Source of the DNA: Leptobrachium leishanense
Lineage: Eukaryota > Chordata > Amphibia > Anura > Megophryidae
Reading direction: 5' to 3'
Assembly: GCA_009667805.1 (NCBI GenBank)
Contig: CM019064.1
Location: forward strand, 383,891,049 to 383,955,048
Length of the DNA stretch: 64,000 nt
The notes below the pieces were generated by a model, which had not been told where the DNA came from, made no database searches, and worked only from the letters and a program-made list of their open reading frames with translations. The translations under genes were made by a program, and so were the position numbers. Shown here in pieces: positions 44,783 through 55,563 of the stretch. Numbering within the stretch: position 1 is the stretch's first letter; every line of letters begins with the position of its first letter.

Positions 44783-45930
44783 GACAATAACCTGGATCGG
44801 CGCAAATACTGCTCTCTGGGATCCTGGATCCTCGCATATATATATATATATAAAATAGAAAAACAACAATAGTGCAACACTGTTTTGTAAGATATACTGT
44901 GAATGTAAGTGATGAACACCCCCACTTACAAGTGTAGAGCCGTGCACTGGCTCTAAGTGGGTCCAGACATGTGGGTAATTGTCTTCAATTTCTTAGGTGA
45001 CCCCCACCTTACAGCAAGATTTTCTCTTTTTCTTTGTTCGAGGTTTGGACAGTGGAAAGGGTAACAGGAAGAGAAAATCCTTGTGTAGGTCCACAAATAA
45101 AAGGTCACAATTATATGTACAGTAGGAATTGTACTCACATTTTGTGGAGCTCACCTAGCTCATGGATATAGGCCCATAGGTTTTTTTTGGGGTGGGAGAA
45201 AAACCCAGATGAAAAACCACCAATGTTTGCAGGATTCAATGAAGCAGGAATCAGGATTGGAGATGAAAAAATTGTGGTTTATTTAAAATATTATTTATAT
45301 TAATTATATTATTTTAAATAAACCACAATTTTTTCATCTCCAATCCTGATTCCTGCTTCATTGAATCCTGCAAACATTGGTGGTTTTTCATCTGGGTTTT
45401 TCTCCCACCCCAAAAAAAACCTATGGGCCTATATCCATGAGCTAGGTGAGCTCCACAAAATGTGAGTACAATTCCTACTGTACATATAATTGTGACCTTT
45501 TATTTGTGGACCTACACAAGGATTTTCTCTTCCTGTTACCCTTTCCACTGTCCAAACCTCGAACAAAGAAAAAGAGAAAATCTTGCTGTAAGGTGGGGGT
45601 CACCTAAGAAATTGAAGACAATTACCCACATGTCTGGACCCACTTAGAGCCAGTGCACGGCTCTACACTTGTAAGTGGGGGTGTTCATCACTTACATTCA
45701 CAGTATATCTTACAAAACAGTGTTGCACTATTGTTGTTTTTCTCCTTTATATATATATATGCGAGGATCCAGGATCCCAGAGAGCAGTATTTGCGCCGAT
45801 CCAGGTTATTGTTTTCATTATTGTGTGTAATGGTATAGGGGAAACCACTATATCCTGAGATTGGCTATCTGGGCACCCTGGTGGTGGATGCATGTTGTGT
45901 GGCGCTGCACCATTTGCTGTCTATAATAAC
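44783..45930. repeat. Near-perfect palindrome (arms about 515 bp) with 13-bp direct repeats at its edges
   Basis: 44783-45290 reappears as its reverse complement at about 45305-45812, with very few differences: a TA-repeat length change and a TAGA/GGAG change. A further 118 bp follow the right arm. ACAGATGGAGAAG stands at 44770-44782 and again at 45931-45943, as for a target-site duplication. The same 61-codon frame occurs on both arms (45138-44953 and 45462-45647), explained by the symmetry. Family unknown to me; Penelope-like elements are one possibility. Confidence 0.9.
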
Positions 45931-45983
45931 AGATGGAGAAGAAGCTGAGCTGGTTAGAATAGCATGTTCTCCATCTGCTAGGG

Positions 45984-46450
45984 CAGGGCTCAAAATTTCC
46001 ACTCGCCTACTAGCATTTGGCGAGTGGAAATTAAGTGAGGGCGAGTGGAAATGCACACACACAGGCAGCACAATAAATTATTTTGTGCTGCGTATTCACC
46101 CTTCCCATGGCTGCACGGTGGCAGGGATCAGCTGTCTAACCTGACCCAGCTCGTCTCTGTCACTGGCAGGGGGTGGAGACTGAGAGGAGCTTCCCTGCCT
46201 CCTCGCTCTGCTCACACTGGGGTCTGATGACTGGGTATACATGTATCTGGGGTCTGATGTCTGGGTATTATTGTTATTTTTGTAACTTTATTATAAATAA
46301 TACCTTTTAACAGTGTAATTTCATAAGATATTTTAAGGGGGTGTGTTTAGGGGCAGAGTTAAGGGCTGGGTAGGGGTTAGGTGGAGCAACTGGTGGCGAG
46401 TAACTCTTATGGCCTGGTTAGTAGCTTGGAACTTGAAATCTTGAGCCCTG
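45984..46450. mobile_element. Non-autonomous hAT element (467 bp) with exact 8-bp duplication
   Basis: Ends CAGGGCTCAAAATTTC and GAAATCTTGAGCCCTG. TGCTAGGG occurs at 45976-45983 and 46451-46458. Confidence 0.92.
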
Positions 46451-46712
46451 TGCTAGGGGCACATTAACACCTCCAATACAAAGTATAGGATATGTTAATG
46501 TGCAGTAAGCAGCTGCTACCTCCGAGACGCAAGATGATCTTATGCCTCGGGTTGTAATAGGCCGTTTCAAAATTAAGCTCAGCTTTCAATCCATTATGTG
46601 GTACGGCTTGAGCTCTGAATTAAACGTTCCAGCTGTGATTTGGCCCCAAGAAGGTGAAGGGAGAACAAGAAGACAAAATTCACGAAACAGAGGTCCCACT
46701 AATAATTGTACT

Positions 46713-46878
46713 GGCTGGATGGAGTAGAATAGTTTGAATCCCGGCAAGAGCACCTCTCTAGGAAGTGTCCTTGGGCAAGACACCTAACGGTACATACTCG
46801 CCACCCAGGACATACTTGAAAACGAGAGAACTCTCAAATGTATCCTTCCTGGGAAAATCCTTTCTCAAAAAAAAATAA
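46713..46878 (+). repeat. tRNA-derived SINE with internal deletion
   Basis: The GGATGGAGTAGA head joins directly to AGTTTGAATCCCGGCAAGAG, losing most of the A-box region. Body and tail match 3590-3778. Confidence 0.75.
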
Positions 46879-48486
46879 TTCATGTTGGTTTTGGGCCCCG
46901 AAATATAATAAATGCCAACTATGTGAACTACTGACACTCCCTCATCCTGGTATTTACAAGCTTGAGGAATGTAGACCTGGTCTTCAGTGTTTTAACTGTT
47001 ATGCCGTATCTTGCATCACATCCCTTAGGAAAGTAGTAACAGCAACATGTTCTCCTTTTTAAAGGATTACCTGATTGGTTCCAGGTGGGAATAGCTGATT
47101 AACATAATTAAAATATTATCAGAATGCATCTGTCCTGCCAAAACATAGTTGGGTTCATTGGATTGTAATCATTATATATATTTAGCATTTTCTTGCTGTC
47201 ACAAATAGTAGAAAACTGAGCAATTCCCTGTCAAGGAAAAAAAAATATAGTGATTGACAGCTGTGATCGGGGAGATGTCCAACAAGACACACCAGCACGC
47301 ACCCTTTGTGCTTGTTTGTGGACTCTCAGTCAGTAAATTGATGTTACTGCTGAAAGCTAATCACGCTGCAAACCTCACACACTTTCTATTTACCTCTGCT
47401 TTGTGTACTCACCCCAAGTCTCTTATATTCTATGCCTTTGTATGTAGAATTCCTCTTACCTCTTGTTGTGGTTTCTCAAACTAGTTTTGCTATTTTGACT
47501 TATACTACAGCGTCGTGCAACAGATATGTCACCACTATATAGAGAATTTTAATACTGCACTATGAATTGTCCTATTCACTTACTGGGTAAGTGTCCAGGA
47601 ATCAATAAGTAGGCAGTAAGTGCTTGGCGTGAATCTTTTGGGGAGACAAATTGTAGTTGTAGTTAAATGACAGACACCAATGGAAAATAAATCACGCGCC
47701 AGCCATTTAACACCCTTATTCCGAAGGAGCTTCTTAATGATAGGAAGAGGACCCTGCTACAGTCTAAAGATTGGGATGACATACAGTTGAGGGTAAATAG
47801 AGTATGAAAAGTAATAGAGCAGGAGAGGTGCAATGGGGGATTATGGAGTGAGCGCAGGGCCGGATTTATAACAAGGCAGAGAAGGTATGTGCCTACAGGC
47901 GCCTGCCACAAGGGAGCGCCTTGCTCTGTAAATTGTTTTTTAATTTACAATCATTTAGACCACTATATCTCTGGAAAGGGCTAGATGGACATATGAGGTA
48001 TCATTGGAAAGGCCAGATTATGGCCTTCCCAGAGATGCCAAATATAACCAGGTTAGACTTATGTAAAATAAAATAGGAAAAAGATAAATATATATTTTTG
48101 TAACGCAGCACTATTATTCAGTTTACAATTATAAAGTGCACAGTGATGCTGCGCTAACTCACCTTCTCATTTCCAACACTGCCAGCAAGTGTGGAGCTGA
48201 TGATGCAATGCATTGTTTCATCGACAACCTAGACTGTGGCACTGCAGTGAGGAAAGACGGAGAGACTTTGGATCCAAAGGATCCCCCTATCTCCCGATCC
48301 GTGGCAACTAGAGGGTCAGAAATCATTGGAAAGGCCTGATCATGGCCTTTCCAATGATACCAAACGACTAGGTTTGGTGTAAAAAAAACAATTGTGTCTG
48401 GGGGGGGGGGGTTTAGTTAAATAGGACCTAGGCTCTCATCTAAAAATAATGAGCATAAAACGGTCAGAATGAGCTCAGCGCACATA
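46879..48486. other. Unclassified interval; part of a decayed hAT-like repeat from about 47856
   Basis: CAGGGCCGGATTTATAAC near 47856 looks like a hAT end. Two GGAAAGGCC...GGCCTTTCC mirrored motifs lie at 48014-48030 and 48326-48352. The Tc1 element at 48487 interrupts this repeat, which continues after 50097 to about 50440. Confidence 0.4.
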
Positions 48487-50095
48487 CAGTCAGGTCCAGA
48501 AATATTGGGACATCAACACAATTCTAACATCTTTGGCTCTATACACCACCACAATGGAGTTGGAATGAAACAAACACAATGTGCTTTAACTGCAGACTGT
48601 TAGCTTTAATTTGAGGGTATGTACATCCAACTCAGGTGAACGGTGTAGGACTTGCAGCAGTTTGCAGATGTACCTCCCACTTGTTAAGGGACCAAAGGTA
48701 ATGGGACAATTTGCTTCTCAGCTGTTCCATGGCCAGGTGTGTGATATTCCCTCGTTACCCCAATTACAATGTGCAGATAAAAGGCCCAGAGTTAATTTCA
48801 AGTGTGCTATTTGCATTTGGAATCTGTTACTGTCAACTCTCAAGATGAGATCCAAAGAGCTGTCACTATCATTGAAGCAAGACATCATTAGGCTGAAGAA
48901 ACAAAACAAACCCATCAGAGAGATAGCAAGAACATTAGGCGTGGCCAAAACAACGATTTGGAACATTCTCAAAAAGAAGGAACGCACCGGTGAGCTCAGC
49001 AACCCCAAAAGACCCGGGAGACCACGGAAAACAACTGTGGTGGATGACCGAAGAATTCTTTCCCTGGTGAAGAAAACACCCTTCACAACAGTTGGCCAGA
49101 TCAAGAACACTCTCCAGGAGGTAGGTGTATGTGTGTCAAAGTCAACAATCAAGAGAAGACTTCACAGAATACAGAGAGTTCACCACAATATGTGAACCAT
49201 TGGTGAGCCTCAAAAACAGGAAGGCCAGATTAGAGTTTGCCAAACAACACCTAACAAAGCCTTCACAGTTCTGGAACAAGATCCTATGGACAGATGAGAC
49301 CAAGATCAACTTGTACCAGACTGATGTGAAGAGAAGAGTATGGAGAAGGAAAGGAACTGCTCATGATCCTAAGCATACCACCTCATCAGTGAAGCAAGGT
49401 GGTGGTAGTGTCATGGCGTGGGCATGTATGGCTGCCAATGGAACTGGTTCTCTTGAATTTGATGATGTGACTGCTGACAAAAGCAGCAGGATGAATTCTG
49501 ACGTGTTTTGGGCAATATTATCTGCTCACATTCAGCCAAATGCTGCAGAACTCATTGGACGTCGCTTCACAGTGCAGATGGACAATGACCCAAAGCATAC
49601 TGCAAAAGCAACCAAAGAGTTTTTGAAGGGACAGAAGTGGAATGTTATGCAATGGCCAAGTCAATCACCTGACCTTAATCCCATTGAGCATGCATTTCAC
49701 TTGCTGAAGACAGAACTGAAGGGAAAATGCCCCGAGAACAAGCAGGAACTGAAGACCGTTGCAGTAGAGGCCTGGCAGAGCATCACCAGGGATAAAACCC
49801 AGCGTCTGGTAATGTCTATGCGTTCCAGACTTCAGGCTGTGATTGACTACAAAGGATTTGCAACCAAGTATTAAGAAGGGAAAGTTTGATTTATGATTAT
49901 TATTCTGTCCCATTACTTTTGGTCCCTTAAGTCCTACACCGTTCACCTGAGTTGGATGTACATACCCTCAAATTAAAGCTGACAGTCTGCAGTTAAAGCA
50001 CATTGTGTTTGTTTCATTCCAACTCCATTGTGGTGTTGTATAGAGCCAAAGATGTTAGAATTGTGTCGATGTCCCAATATTTCTGGACCTGACTG
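48487..50095 (+). mobile_element. Tc1/mariner-like transposon with terminal repeats of about 200 bp
   Basis: Begins CAGTCAGGTCCAGAAATATT and ends with the mirror. TA flanks it at 48485-48486 and 50096-50097. The inverted repeats extend for about 200 bp each with very few differences, including ATCCAACTCAGGTGAACGG and its mirror. The high match of the ends and the nearly intact transposase point to recent activity. Confidence 0.95.
48845..49874 (+). pseudogene. Tc1-type transposase with one frameshift
   Basis: Starts at an ATG with MRSKELSLSLKQDIIRL and holds an N-terminal paired-like helix-turn-helix region (VAKTTIWNILKK) and GRPRKT, an AT-hook-like nuclear/DNA-binding motif. The frame breaks near 49163-49170 by a small deletion and continues in another frame to the stop at 49872-49874. 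The DDE residues are present in the second part: Asp in WTDETK, Asp in MDNDPKHTA, Glu in NPIEH. Length would be about 340 residues, usual for Tc1 transposases. It cuts and pastes the element at TA sites. Confidence 0.88.
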
Positions 50096-50778
50096 TAGGT
50101 GAACTGGCTCAGCAGTGAAGGGGTTAAAAAGCAAAAACATATAAAAATTGTGTATTTCTATTCGCGGGACAACATTTTTAAACTATTTAGCCGGGGTCTT
50201 TTTTGGCGGTTGTAGATTTTGGGGATTATATTACGAAAAAATGGATTTTTACCATTTTTCCATCATATTTCATATTTTTTTTTTATAGTAACTTATATGA
50301 TATGATGGAAATAATGGTATTTTTAGAAAGTCCATTTAGAGGAAAATTTGACCTAAACACGAAGAGCGCAGAACCGTAAAAACAGCAGCGGTCACTAAAG
50401 GACGAATTTGTGTAAAACCGCCTGGTCACGAAGGGGTTAATTACATTTGGATTTGATTTCATTCGTAAATGGAGTGTGGAGCACCTTTTCGGTTTGTTTG
50501 GTAGTTCGATTCATGATTTTGTACTGGTACATGCTGAACAAATTAGAACATGTATATCCTGCTTTTGAGCATTTTTCATTTTAACAGAGAAATGACTGTT
50601 GCACTTTGCTAGGGAGGTACTTTATAATATTGTTAGCGGGTGGTTTGGATGAGTAAACTACAAATCTGGTCAGGAACATTGTAGATTATCACAAAGGATG
50701 TCAGTGTGCAGCTCAGAATACCTTAGTTCCCCGCATTACTTTATCCACTGATCACTGTGATAACTTATCACTTCCTTT

Positions 50779-51439
50779 TGTAACCGGAATCCACTTGGTT
50801 CACTCGGGACGAGGCCGGACCGGACACGAGCAAGGATTGTCTGAACACGAGTCTCTTCAGGAAAGGCAAACTTTTATTGTGACGTCACAGAATGCTCAGA
50901 CAGGATTGAATCGCAAAGACTGAGCATCGATTATACAGTGTCCTGAGGTTTTATACCTCAAATACATAATTAGGTACATCCCAATTAGCCCACCTCCCGG
51001 TGACACTATCCCACCCCACGTGGGTTAGTACCTCCCTTAGTCTAATACAAAAGACATTTCATTAATTGGCCGTAAATTGGCAAACTTTGTGTTAGTAACA
51101 ATAAATCATGATTAGTTGCTCTCACTGTTCCGGGCTGCGCCTGGTTCCCTAACGCCTTCAGTCATTTGTTACAAATGGCACCTGGTCTGATCTCTATACT
51201 CCTTTGTATTTCTGCGGGCCCCAACGACCTTGATGTATCTTTCTCTGTGCCTGGAACAGCAGAGATCTTTCTCAACGCTTTAATTGCTTTTCTGCTAATC
51301 TCAGCACATTCCTAAATTTCTATGTATGCCTGAGTTTCAACTAAAAAACTACCTAATTATTTTCAAGTGAACCAATATTCTGAACAAGATGGGCGCCTGG
51401 CTTACACTGGCGGCCATCTTCCAGCCTATTTCCACTACA
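50779..51439 (-). repeat. Left LTR, inverted (661 bp)
   Basis: Reads TGTAACCGGAATCC at its left and TTTCCACTACA at its right, the reverse complement of the right LTR. It carries an 18-base segment (within 51325-51350) absent from the right copy, lost there between two short GAAA words. Other differences are few. The U3 edge abuts pol sequence directly at 51439/51440. Confidence 0.93.
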
Positions 51440-53001
51440 TTATGGGGGAGTATGGAGAAGAAGATACAGAAGTAACTGAAGTTGAACGAGCAGAAAATTT
51501 CGCCTCACGTTTTGAAAATCTAACAACCAACCCTCACAATAATCTAAGAATCACACGGATACTGCTGAGTCAGGGAGAATTGGGAGCAGAAGAATACCAA
51601 GCCCCGTTGGTAAGGTTCTTCCTCAAGGAGATCCTTATCAGAAATGAGCTGCCAAAAATGAAGAAAAGTGCAATGGACTTTTTCATACCAGCAGTGCGAG
51701 ATTCACAAGACAGACAAGATCTGCTGTTCTTCGCATGGCGATACTATTTCCCCAAAGAAGAATTCGTCTGGGGAAACCGTGGAGAATTGGCTCGATACAA
51801 AGTAAAACCAGTGGTGGCTGCACTCCTACCGGCGCCACTGAGTGAATGGACACCTGCATATTCAGAGAAAGAGAAGAAATGGCTGTCAGAAGAACAAGGC
51901 GGATATGGAGAAGACGGATGGTTCCAGTTAGACAATGGACAAATAGTTCTACCAGCAACACTGGCGCCTGAGATTGTAAGAACGCTCCACGCAAGTACCC
52001 ATGGAGGAAGAGAAATGATGGAACAGCAATTGAAGCCACATTTCTATGTACCAGGACTGTCAGTAATCTGCAAAGCAATAGCCCAGCAGTGTGTGACATG
52101 CGCCAAGAATAATCAGAGAATGGGCCCGTCTCAACCTCCAGGGAAACAGCCAATCGGCCTGTCTCCGATGGCGTCATTACAGATAGATTTCACAGTGTTG
52201 CCACCCTGCAAAGGATACAAATATCTACTGGTAATGGTGTGCACCCTAACAGGATGGGTGGAAGCTTTTCCAACAAGAACAGAAAAGACAGCGGAGGTGG
52301 TGAAAAGTCTGATGAAAGAAATAATACCGCGCTACGGACTGCCTCTTGAGATAGGGTCGGACAATGGCCCTGCATTTATACAGAACTGTTTACAGCAACT
52401 TGCCCGTCTATTGGGTATCACCTGGAAGCAACACACTGCCTACAGGCCCCAAAGTTCAGGAAAAGTCGAGAGGATGAACCGCACCCTAGAGACATCACTA
52501 GGCTGGTTGGATGTGCTCCCGATAGTTTTATTACACATTAGGTGCAGGCCCACCCCCCAATTGAAGCTAAGTCCGTACGAACTTATGTTCGGGCGGCCTA
52601 CCCCTCTGATTAATGGACTAAGGGGGGACCTTCGGGCATTAGGGGAAATTAAATTGAATGATCAGGTTGTACTGTTGGGTAAGACAATGCAGAAATTGAA
52701 TACGTGGGTGGGAGATAATACACCTCACTTTTTGTACCCTCCACTGCATAAATATTGTCCAGGTGATTCAGTATGGGTAAAAGAGTGGAAAAATGATCCA
52801 TTAGGCCCAAAAAGGAGAGGTGCTTACTTTGTCCTGTTATCAACCCCTACAGCAGTAAAGGTTGCCGAGGTGGTCCCGTGGATACATCACTCCAGATTGA
52901 AGGTAGCTGCAGCCAATCCTGAACCAGTATGGAAGGTCATCCCCAACGAGACCAATCCACTGAGGCTAAAGCTATCAAAGACCACAGTCATGAGCCCCTG
53001 A
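51367..53001 (+). CDS. pol: Retroviral pol fragment: integrase, open from inside the inverted LTR
   Basis: The open frame has 544 codons. The first 24 or so are LTR antisense sequence; true pol starts at about 51440. A linker with the end of the RNase H-integrase region is followed by an HHCC zinc-binding part (LHASTHGG ... CVTCAKNN), then a core with Asp in QIDFTVLPP, Asp in GSDNGPAF and Glu in GKVERMNRT, the last two exactly 35 residues apart (D,D35E intact). A C-terminal GPY/F-like region with KRRGAYFVLL and HHSRLK is typical of gamma-type integrases. The product would be an integrase without the rest of Pol. Its stop lies inside the env overlap. Confidence 0.88.
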   Translation: MNQYSEQDGRLAYTGGHLPAYFHYIMGEYGEEDTEVTEVERAENFASRFENLTTNPHNNLRITRILLSQGELGAEEYQAPLVRFFLKEILIRNELPKMKKSAMDFFIPAVRDSQDRQDLLFFAWRYYFPKEEFVWGNRGELARYKVKPVVAALLPAPLSEWTPAYSEKEKKWLSEEQGGYGEDGWFQLDNGQIVLPATLAPEIVRTLHASTHGGREMMEQQLKPHFYVPGLSVICKAIAQQCVTCAKNNQRMGPSQPPGKQPIGLSPMASLQIDFTVLPPCKGYKYLLVMVCTLTGWVEAFPTRTEKTAEVVKSLMKEIIPRYGLPLEIGSDNGPAFIQNCLQQLARLLGITWKQHTAYRPQSSGKVERMNRTLETSLGWLDVLPIVLLHIRCRPTPQLKLSPYELMFGRPTPLINGLRGDLRALGEIKLNDQVVLLGKTMQKLNTWVGDNTPHFLYPPLHKYCPGDSVWVKEWKNDPLGPKRRGAYFVLLSTPTAVKVAEVVPWIHHSRLKVAAANPEPVWKVIPNETNPLRLKLSKTTVMSP

Positions 53002-54724
53002 GAGATTCGATTGAAAGCATCCAAGATACTCAACCCTTGGGTGTTCTGATGGATACAGCGAGATCCAATTATCCACTGAGGGAAAATGCTGAGAGGGTTA
53101 TTTTTAGGGGCCCGGCCCCGACCCGTGATCAACCGGAAATGTCTTTTGTTTTTGAAATTCCGGCGGGGAGGGATTGGGTTTATGTGACTGCAAAGAGAAT
53201 TGCCCAAGGGTTTTTGACAGTGGGGGCAATTTTGGTATTGATTTTGTTTCTTGCACATCTGATTTATGGACTATGTCCCAAGTGTCCAAGCATCACCAAA
53301 AATCGGAATGGCACACACCCGGTGATGGAGAACCGTACCATGTGGAGACAAAAGCGAGAGGCGTCATCTGGAACTAAACTAAAAGGACACCTACTTCTGC
53401 AATTTAAATATGATTATGCTAAAAAGTCTGGACAGACCACATGTTGGGTGTGTAGTAGACTGCATCCAGAGACAATTCATATACCATTTGCATCTGTTCC
53501 AATGAATTTGAGTATGTTTGCATCAGAAAATGTTACAGTACAGACAGTTGATATGCCCAGAGAGAAACCAGAACCATTCAGTCCTTGGCATCCTATAATA
53601 GGACCAGTGTACCAACCAGAGTGGTGCTTCCAACTAGGCCCAGATAGAGAGATAAGTAACGAGGGTGGGGCGTGCAACTCAAGTCAGTTCAATTGGACAT
53701 CGTACATTTACATATTCAGAACAGGACTGAAGGCACATTATATATACATACGATGCAGGCAGTTCACTAAGGAACAAGAGGAAGAGATTGCGAACGCAAC
53801 CAGTGGAAGGCAGGATATAGGGGACATGATGAGACGGTTGAGGCAGTTTGCAATAGCGATAGCAAAGGGAACACTATATTCATCACCATTTATAGTGAAA
53901 GGAGGATATCAGGTGTGTTGTAAAGGAGTGTGCTACACATGGGTACCACATACAGTGACGGGAATGTGTTATTTGGCTAAATTGATCCCGATCCAGAAGG
54001 TAAGGGGGAGGACACTAATTCAGATACAATACTTCATCCTAGGTACCCACTGGTGTTTGAGAGACAGAAGAGAGAGTTGGTTAAGAAAGCGGATCGAGTG
54101 TGGGCTTGGCTTCCAGCATGGACTGGATGGGGAAGAGAGTTGATGGCAAGAATGAACAGTTATGCCAGTTTGATGGATGAGATTTTGAATAAGACTAGTT
54201 GGGATATTCAGTTGTTGAATCTGGAAGTACGAGAGATACGAAAGGTGCAAATGATACACAACATGGCACTGGAACAGATCAGTGCAGCCTTGAATGGATT
54301 GTGTGAGATGACGATGCACTATGAATGTTGCACATTCACCAAGAATGCTACACATGATGTCCCTGACTACTATCAGGTAATTCAAGATCACCAAGAAAAG
54401 GTAGCACAGTTGCAGGACACAGCAAGGAGGATCGCTGCTGAAGGCTGGAATCCACTTCGTGGGTTCGGAGCAATCGGAGATTGGTTTGGGTCCATTCTGA
54501 GATTTATTTCACAGATTGGATCTATGATTCTGATGGTAGTGGTGATCTTGGTTGTAGGGGCACTACTGTATCGTATAGGGCTTTGCCTATGGCCGCTATG
54601 CAAGAGGGCACTGACACCCACACAGACACAAAATATACCACTGATTATCCCACAAGGTATGTTCCCATCAAAAACAAGCCCCCCCAAATATGAGGAACTT
54701 GAGAATAGAAGCAGTGAGGTGTAA
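52929..54724 (+). pseudogene. env: Retroviral env (SU and TM) broken by a frameshift
   Basis: The first open part, 52929-54143, overlaps the end of pol in another frame. It has about 90 polar residues, then a hydrophobic stretch (about 91-115) that would act as an internal signal or anchor, and a CWVC motif (residues 172-175) like the CxxC of gamma-type SU. The frame changes near 54000; the second part runs to 54724. It has an RQKR furin-type site (54062-54073), a C-x7-CC motif (near 54303-54330; x6 is usual), a membrane anchor (about 54500-54595) and a tail with YEEL. Sites for N-linked sugars are frequent. Broken, so no full envelope is expected. Confidence 0.85.
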
Positions 54725-54773
54725 TGGCTACAAGTCTCAGGAGAAGAGCCTGAGACTTGAGCCAAGGGGGGAA

Positions 54774-55416
54774 TGTAGTGGAAATAGGCTGGAAGATGGC
54801 CGCCAGTGTAAGCCAGGCGACCATCTTGTTCAGAATATTGGTTCACTTGAAAATAATTAGGTAGTTTTTTAGTTGAAATTTAGGAATGTGCTGAGATTAG
54901 CAGAAAAGCAATTAAAGCGTTGAGAAAGATCTCTGCTGTTCCAGGCACAGAGAAAGATACATCAAGGTCGTTGGGGCCCGCAGAAATACAAAGGAGTATA
55001 GAGATCAGACCAGGTGCCATTTGTAACAAATGACTGAAGGCGTTAGGGAACCAGGCACAGCCCGGAACAGTGAGAGCAACTAATCATGATTTATTGTTAC
55101 TAACACAAAGTTTGCCAATTTACGGCCAATTAATGAAATGTCTTTTGTATTAGACTAAGGGAGGTACTAACCCACGTGGGGTGGGATAGTGTCACCGGGA
55201 GGTGGACTAATTGGGATGTACCTAATTATGTATTTGAGGTATAAAACCTCAGGACACTGTATAATCGATGCTCAGTCTTTGCGACTCAATCCTGTCTGAG
55301 CATTCTGTGACGTCACAGTAAAAGTTTGCCTTTCCTGAAGAGACTCGTGTTCAGACAATCCTTGCTCATGTCCGGTCTGGCCTCGTCCCGAGTGAACCAA
55401 GTGGATTCCGGTTACA
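54774..55416 (+). repeat. Right LTR, forward (643 bp)
   Basis: Starts TGTAGTGGAAATAGG after the purine tract and ends GGTTACA. Contains a TATAAAA box (about 55241-55247) and a cAMP-response-type TGACGTCA (near 55308-55315). Confidence 0.93.
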
Positions 55417-55563
55417 CTTTCACAGCCTTTATGTGAGATAAGTTTTGTTTTCTCAGGTTATTAAACAGCCTCTGTGCAGCTGAGTAAAACAAAGAGATCT
55501 GCTGAGTAAAGTTAACTCGTGATAAAGCTAGTTTTAGCACGGCTTATTAAACGTACACCTTTA

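Larger units (their letters stand above)
50779..55416 (+). mobile_element. Defective gamma-like endogenous retrovirus with LTRs in opposite orientation
   Basis: LTR copies bound the element: 50779-51439 in reverse and 54774-55416 forward. CTTT lies directly outside both ends (50775-50778 and 55417-55420), the 4-bp duplication usual for gammaretroviruses. Between them are the 3' part of pol (integrase) and env, in plus orientation. Gag, protease, reverse transcriptase and the primer-binding region are missing. A purine tract AAGGGGGG precedes the right LTR as expected; no equivalent arrangement exists at the left. Confidence 0.9.

Noticed and set aside
44953..45647. Two identical 61-codon frames
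   Set aside because: They come from the two arms of the palindrome; symmetry, not gene duplication, explains them.
48718..49152. 144-codon minus-strand frame
   Set aside because: Antisense to the Tc1 transposase at 48845-49874.
50779..51439. Left LTR as an independent solo LTR beside a truncated provirus
   Set aside because: The CTTT duplication matches across the whole unit and the host flanks rejoin, which favours one insertion; kept only as an alternative explanation.
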